Below are positions 4,501-6,778 of a stretch of DNA of 6,778 bases, piece by piece. The position numbers and the translations under genes were made by a program. This DNA comes from Chloroflexota bacterium (lineage in GTDB: Bacteria; Chloroflexota; Anaerolineae; B4-G1). Under the pieces are notes generated by a model that saw only the letters and a program-made list of their open reading frames with translations, had not been told where the DNA came from and did not search any database. The stretch spans positions 1 through 6,778 of the forward strand of contig JAAEPW010000937.1 of NCBI GenBank assembly GCA_024232355.1, written 5' to 3'. Every line of letters starts with the position of its first letter. Positions within the stretch are counted from its first letter, which is position 1.

Positions 4501-6778
4501 TGTCGCTATCCACACCGCCATCGTCGTCGGTGATAGTGAGGGTGACGGTGTACGCGCCGCTTTCGGCGTAGGTGTGGTCCGGCGTTAACGCGCCGGTGTC
4601 CGTCGTCCCGTCGCCCAAGTCCCATTCGATGGTGTGGGTATCCGACGAGCCGGGATCGGTGAAAGAGCCGCCAAAGTGGACTTGCTCGTTTTCATCCACC
4701 GTTTGATCCGGCCCGGCATTGACCGTCGGAGCGACGTTGCCCACGGTGACGAGCAGCGAGTCGTTGTCCATACCGCCGTCGTCGTCGGTGACAGTGAGGG
4801 TGACGGTATACGTGCCATTGTCCGCATAAGCATAGATCGGGTTCAGGGTTCCGCTGTCGGTCGCACCGTCGCTAAAGTCCCACTCTATGGTATGGGTGTC
4901 CACCGTGCCTGGGTCGACGAAAGAACCATCGAACAGAACATCCTCGCCCTCGTCCACCGACCGGTCCGGCCCAGCGTAGGCATACGGCGCAACGTTGTCC
5001 ACGGTGACGATCAGTGTGTCGCTGTCCGTGCCGCCGTCGTCGTCGGTGACGGTGAGGATGACGGTATACGCCCCATCATCGGCGTAGGTATGGGTCGGTG
5101 TGAGCGCGCCGGTGGCCGTGTAGCCATCGCCAAAGCTCCAGGCGATGGTGTGGGTGTCGAGCACGCCGGGGTCGGTAAAGATACCTGTAAAGCTCGCTTC
5201 GGTCCCTTCGTTGGTGAATTGATCTGGCCCGGCGTCCACGGTTGGCGCGACGTTGTTCACAGTGACCAGCAGTGTGTCGCTGACCACACCACTTTGGCTG
5301 TCAGTGACGGTGAGCGTGACGGTGTATGCGCCGCTTGCAGCGTTGTCAGCATACACGTGGGTTGGCGACAGTGTGTCAGTTGCCGTGTTTCCATCACCCA
5401 AGTCCCACACGACGGTATGAGTATCCCCAATGTCAGGATCAGTGAAGGAGCCGGTGAAGGATGCTGTGCCGCCCTCGTCCACTGTTTGGTCCGGCCCGGC
5501 CTCGACCTGAGGTATGTCATTGACGCAGGTGATAGTAACGTTCACTGTGGCAGTGTCGCTCAAAACACCATCGCTGACGACATAGGCAAAGCTGTCGTCG
5601 CCACAGTAGTCGACATTCGGCTCGTAGGTCACGTCTGTAACGTTGTTGATTACCGTGCCGTTGGGGGGCTGTGTCACCGACTCGACGTTTAGTGTGTCTC
5701 CGGTATCGACGTCGGTGTCGTTCGCCAGTACGTCTACGGTGACAGCGGTGTCCTCATTCGTAGGCTCTGTGTCGTCGGTTGCTACCGGTGCGTCGTTGAC
5801 GCATTCGATGGTGACGTTCACCGTGGCGGTGCCAGTCAAGACACCGTCACTGACGACGTAAGTAAAGCTGTCATCGCCGCAGTAGTCGGTATTTGGCTCG
5901 TAGGTCACATCTGTGACGTTGTTGATTGCCGTGCCGTTGGTGGGCTGTGTCACCGACTCGACGGACAGCGTGTCGCCGGTGTCCACATCGGTATCGTTGG
6001 TTAGCACGTCTATGGTGACAGTGGTATCCTCATTTGTCGTTTCCGAATCATCTGCTGCTACCGGTGCGTCGTTATCACAAGTGACGGTGACATTCACCGT
6101 GGCGGTGTCTGTACCGTCGTTGCCGTCGCTGGCGGTGTAGGTGAAGCTGTCGCTGCCGCAGTAGTCGGTGTCCGGATCATAGGTCACATCGGCGGTATTG
6201 TTGGTCACGGTGCCATTGGTAGGCTGTGTGACCGACTCGACGCTCAACGTGTCGCCAGTATCGGCGTCAGTGTCATTGCCCAGCACGTCCACCGTGACGG
6301 CAGTGTCTTCGTTGGTATCAGCGTCGTCGTCTACTGCGCCCGGTGCATCGTTGACGCATTCGATGGTGACGTTCACCGTGGCGGTGTCTGTGCCGCCGTT
6401 TCCGTCGGAAGCGGTATAGGTGAACGAGTCTGGCCCGCAGTAATCGGCGTTTGGCTCGTAGGTCACATCGACGGTATTGTTGGTCGCCGTGCCGTTGTTC
6501 GGCTGTATCACCGACTCGACGCTCAGTGTGTCGCCGGTATCGGCATCGGTGTCGTTGTCCAGCACGTCAATCGTGACGGCAGTGTCCTCGTTGGTATTGG
6601 CGTCGTCATCCACTGCGCCTGGCGTGTCGTTGATGCAGGTGATGGTGGCGTTCACCGTGGCGGTGTCTGTGCCACCGTTTCCGTCGGTGGCGGTGTAGGT
6701 GAACGAGTCCGGCCCGCAGTGATCGGTGTCCGGTGTGTAGGTCACGTCGGTGGTGTTGTTGACTGCCGTACCGTTCGC
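1556..6778 (-). CDS. Giant modular surface/secreted protein: Ig-like (tandem-95) repeats, PKD domains, TadG-like module, twin LamG domains (5' partial)
   Basis: The frame is open from the right edge to TGA (1556-1558 on this strand), giving 1740 visible residues, numbered here from the codon at 6776-6778. Order: cysteine-containing Ig-like/Big_9 repeats (1-418), four PKD domains (419-765), a TadG-like module (770-922), one Big_9-type repeat (926-1015), an unassigned beta-rich region (1016-1260), LamG domain 1 (1262-1487), a Pro/Thr linker (1488-1511) and LamG domain 2 (1512-1740). Composition is Asp/Thr/Val-rich and strongly acidic, as in extracellular beta-sandwich proteins that bind calcium or act as stalks. 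The likely role is adhesion or carbohydrate/matrix binding at the cell surface, with LamG modules as the binding tip; no catalytic domain is recognised. The N-terminus, including any signal peptide, lies outside the window. The C-terminus has no LPXTG motif, membrane segment or recognisable sorting domain. There is no frameshift or internal stop. The GTG at 6743-6745 lies inside a repeat and is not a start. Confidence 0.93.
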   Translation of the reverse strand, partial: ANGTAVNNTTDVTYTPDTDHCGPDSFTYTATDGNGGTDTATVNATITCINDTPGAVDDDANTNEDTAVTIDVLDNDTDADTGDTLSVESVIQPNNGTATNNTVDVTYEPNADYCGPDSFTYTASDGNGGTDTATVNVTIECVNDAPGAVDDDADTNEDTAVTVDVLGNDTDADTGDTLSVESVTQPTNGTVTNNTADVTYDPDTDYCGSDSFTYTASDGNDGTDTATVNVTVTCDNDAPVAADDSETTNEDTTVTIDVLTNDTDVDTGDTLSVESVTQPTNGTAINNVTDVTYEPNTDYCGDDSFTYVVSDGVLTGTATVNVTIECVNDAPVATDDTEPTNEDTAVTVDVLANDTDVDTGDTLNVESVTQPPNGTVINNVTDVTYEPNVDYCGDDSFAYVVSDGVLSDTATVNVTITCVNDIPQVEAGPDQTVDEGGTASFTGSFTDPDIGDTHTVVWDLGDGNTATDTLSPTHVYADNAASGAYTVTLTVTDSQSGVVSDTLLVTVNNVAPTVDAGPDQFTNEGTEASFTGIFTDPGVLDTHTIAWSFGDGYTATGALTPTHTYADDGAYTVILTVTDDDGGTDSDTLIVTVDNVAPYAYAGPDRSVDEGEDVLFDGSFVDPGTVDTHTIEWDFSDGATDSGTLNPIYAYADNGTYTVTLTVTDDDGGMDNDSLLVTVGNVAPTVNAGPDQTVDENEQVHFGGSFTDPGSSDTHTIEWDLGDGTTDTGALTPDHTYAESGAYTVTLTITDDDGGVDSDTLLVTVEEVGEICELYPIALHTNTLAGVEIGEEMWNIRNGSRPGNFGWLSWTGDPSVPTLVQSLTPPGDSYTYVNPNDPNDHVLSTGDWVHGKPGVCNARSVRDALDGLKDTVITVPVWDVADGWGNNAEYHVVGYARVQITDYRLPWRDRISAVYWGNATCDVVVDTPPVAVDDSVATPENTPVTVDVLANDYDENGDPLTLIVVGQLLHGTAVANPDGTVNYTPPSAWHGTDSFTYTIAAGADTDTATVAVTVRPPDEWQYGCDANGLQVAVIGTGMGHHGAVEHNPQTLTIADPDSATSILAQVMVNAYGSSPPNEVRISSGLETHELLDPVSVKWGHYYEVPLQPDDQITAEVVGNVGKKPRAFMAYVFRHGDGGRASSGRLIHEYIYQDSHTEVVSILPAPFSRDVEVTFVVADVADDSRKVVMRAQAGDVVREATMDYPNQGSELLIYTLTLPNVPGDADSVTTTLMSPSCGGDSLFWSGINVRVGCSASSSGEGRVTDNLQVLYTFQEESGMTVYDVSGVGTPLNLTIGDTGTVDWLPERGLSINASTLIASNSSATKIIDAAQATGELTLEAWIKPANVTQDGPARIVTLSKNPGKVNFTLGQGLWGSRPSDVYDVRLRTSHTNRYGMPSVTTPAGSATTDLSHVVYTRDAAGVARIYVDGVEMSHRTVGGHLNWANCYRLALANELTGDRPWLGEFYLVAVYNRALTSSEVNQNYDDGLSTIQAPTPPPTPPVPPPTPVPTDTRVTENLQVLYTFQEGQGEVVHDVSEAGTPLDLEIGDAGAVRWLPDGGLAVEAPTIIASDDAATKVIDASRATDELTVEAWVKPANVTQDGPARLVTLSKNSRYRNFTLGQGLWGNRPSDIYNMRLRTTATSKNGVPSVSTPAGSLMTELSHVVYTRGADGTVRIYVDGVQVASETVGGDFSNWRSHYRLGLVNELTQNRPWLGDLYLVAVYNRALTSDEVSQNYGAGLD
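1559..2245 (-). other. LamG/concanavalin A-like domain 2 (protein C-terminus)
   Basis: Residues 1512-1740 repeat the pattern of domain 1: NLQVLYTFQEGQG, LTVEAWVKPANVTQDGPARLV, NFTLGQGLWGNRPSD, LSHVVYTRGADGTVRIYVDG and LYLVAVYNRALTSDEVSQNY. The protein stops five residues later. The domain appears full length, so the stop codon is not an obvious truncation. Its position makes it the free C-terminal tip. Confidence 0.88.
2246..2317 (-). other. Pro/Thr-rich linker between the LamG domains
   Basis: Residues 1488-1511 are mostly PTPPP/PVPPP-type sequence, an extended spacer typical of secreted multidomain proteins. The + (template) strand here is correspondingly G-rich. Confidence 0.85.
2318..2995 (-). 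other. LamG/concanavalin A-like domain 1
   Basis: Residues 1262-1487 form a LamG-type (Laminin_G_3-like) jelly-roll. Visible signatures are NLQVLYTFQEESG, LTLEAWIKPANVTQDGPARIV, NFTLGQGLWG, LSHVVYTRDAAGVARIYVDG and the terminal FYLVAVYNRALTSSEVNQNY. Such domains usually bind glycans or protein ligands, often with calcium. By eye about two-thirds of its positions match domain 2, so the pair arose by duplication. Confidence 0.88.
2999..3733 (-). other. Unassigned beta-rich region of about 245 residues
   Basis: Residues 1016-1260 match no family I recognise. Hydrophobic and polar residues alternate in strand-like runs (LTIADPDSA, EVRISSG, YYEVPLQPDDQITAEVV, RKVVMRAQAGDVV, LLIYTLTLP), suggesting one or two beta-sandwiches. 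Cysteines at 1024, 1236 and 1252 sit near its ends. Repeated talk-like phrases such as QVMVNAYGSSP, YVFRHGDGG and TEVVSILPAPFSRDVEVTFVVADV suggest a conserved fold rather than a linker. It ends in a Ser/Gly-rich stretch just before LamG domain 1. Confidence 0.6.
3734..4003 (-). other. Single cysteine-free Big_9-type Ig-like repeat
   Basis: Residues 926-1015 read PPVAVDDSVATPENTPV, then TVDVLANDYDENGDPLTL, HGTAVANPDGTVNYTP, GTDSFTYTI and TDTATVAVTV. This is the common Big_9/cadherin-like repeat. It lacks both cysteines of the N-terminal array and follows a more canonical consensus (NDYDENGDPL instead of NDTDADTGDTL), so it is a separate lineage and not a displaced array unit. It sits between the TadG-like module and the unassigned region. 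Confidence 0.8.
4013..4471 (-). other. TadG-like module embedded in the large protein
   Basis: Residues 770-922 are unlike the flanking repeats. They contain the visible blocks CELYPIAL, GNFGWLSW (803-810), GDWVHGKPGVCN, VRDALDGL, ITVPVWD (near 873-879), NNAEYHVVGYARVQITDYRLP and RISAVYWGNATCD. From memory, the order Gly-Asn-Phe-Gly-Trp, then PVWD, then YHVVGFA, then a final Cys resembles the C-terminal region of TadG-type pilus-associated proteins and related secreted Chloroflexota proteins. It has three cysteines (772, 856, 921). The family link is recognition by eye, and the function of the module is not known to me. Confidence 0.5.
4484..5524 (-). repeat. Four tandem PKD domains (86-89 aa each)
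   Basis: The domains span residues 419-507, 508-593, 594-679 and 680-765 of the large protein. Each has the PKD pattern: APxxxAGPDQxxxEG, FxGSFTDPGxxDTHTIxWDxGDG, a TxxHxYAD turn, then YTVTLTVTDDDGGxDSDTLLVTV. PKD domains are Ig-like beta-sandwiches usually acting as extracellular spacers or binding modules. The first domain is the most divergent: three extra residues in its ADNAASGAY loop, and DSQSGVVSD replacing the acidic DDDGG turn. The third has DFSDG instead of the usual DxGDG. The remaining three are equal in length (258 bp). Confidence 0.9.
5525..6778 (-). repeat. Tandem array of 276-279 bp units encoding cysteine-containing Ig-like (tandem-95/Big_9) repeats
   Basis: There are four complete units and one partial. 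In reading order they are 6635-6778 (C-terminal 48 residues only), 6356-6634 (93 aa), 6077-6355 (93 aa), 5801-6076 (92 aa) and 5525-5800 (92 aa). Each unit runs from VNDAPxAxDD through NEDTxVTxDVLxNDTD, DTGDTLSVESVTQP, NGT, DVTYEP and DYCGxDSFTY to TATVNVTxxC. Each complete unit has exactly two cysteines (DYCG, and the last residue), plausibly a disulfide. Units nearer the N-terminus carry TASDGNxGTD, while the last two carry VVSDGVL and are one residue shorter, so the array has two subtypes. The array continues past the window edge. Confidence 0.9.

Noticed and set aside
4634..5692. 352-codon + strand open frame opposite the PKD repeats
   Set aside because: It is a repetitive shadow of the PKD array (recurring VVVGDSEGDG-type text), with no independent support.
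5643..6698. Four similar small + strand frames spaced by about 280 nt
   Set aside because: They are antisense reflections of the tandem Ig-like repeat units, not a small gene family.
6743..6745. GTG as the start of the large protein
   Set aside because: The preceding 11 codons continue the Ig-like repeat (NGTAVNNTTD), so the gene extends beyond the window.
5525..6778. CRISPR or other non-coding repeat array
   Set aside because: The repeat period is 276-279 bp, in frame, and encodes Ig-like domains; there is no short repeat/spacer pattern.

Overview
This 6.8-kb window holds the 3' parts of two converging protein genes, about 143 bp apart at their stop codons. Neither 5' end is inside the window, so no promoter, start codon or ribosome binding site can be assigned. 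No IS element or CRISPR array is visible, and no intact RNA gene. The large surface-type protein combines tandem-95/Big_9-like Ig repeats, PKD domains, a TadG-like module and twin LamG domains. That mix, in a moderately GC-rich genome, recalls environmental Chloroflexota (Anaerolineae/Caldilineae type). This placement is inferred from domain style only.

Left part (1-1412, + strand): the reading frame opens in the last residues of an intein. An intein block F/G signature ends in Ser-Asn at nt 59 and is followed directly by a Cys that starts the C-extein. The extein is the C-terminal 450 residues of an SNF2-like superfamily 2 helicase. It begins CHQYK, which looks like the second half of helicase motif II (DE|CH), so the intein appears to interrupt the catalytic DExH box. 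The helicase ends with QMSLF, which fits the bacterial sliding-clamp binding consensus.

Gap (1413-1555): a perfect 14-bp inverted repeat without a T-tract lies just after the helicase stop. Next comes a short stretch containing a tRNA T-loop-like string in a partly foldable context, too short to be an intact tRNA.

Right part (1556-6778, - strand): one uninterrupted reading frame of at least 1740 codons encodes a probable secreted or cell-surface modular protein. From the N-terminal side it contains a partial and four complete 92-93-residue cysteine-containing Ig-like repeats, four PKD domains, a TadG-like module, one cysteine-free Big_9-type repeat, an unassigned beta-rich region of about 245 residues, and two LamG-type domains joined by a Pro/Thr linker. 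The protein ends at the last LamG strand with no C-terminal anchor. Nothing in the sequence links the two genes functionally; they converge and are probably separate transcription units.
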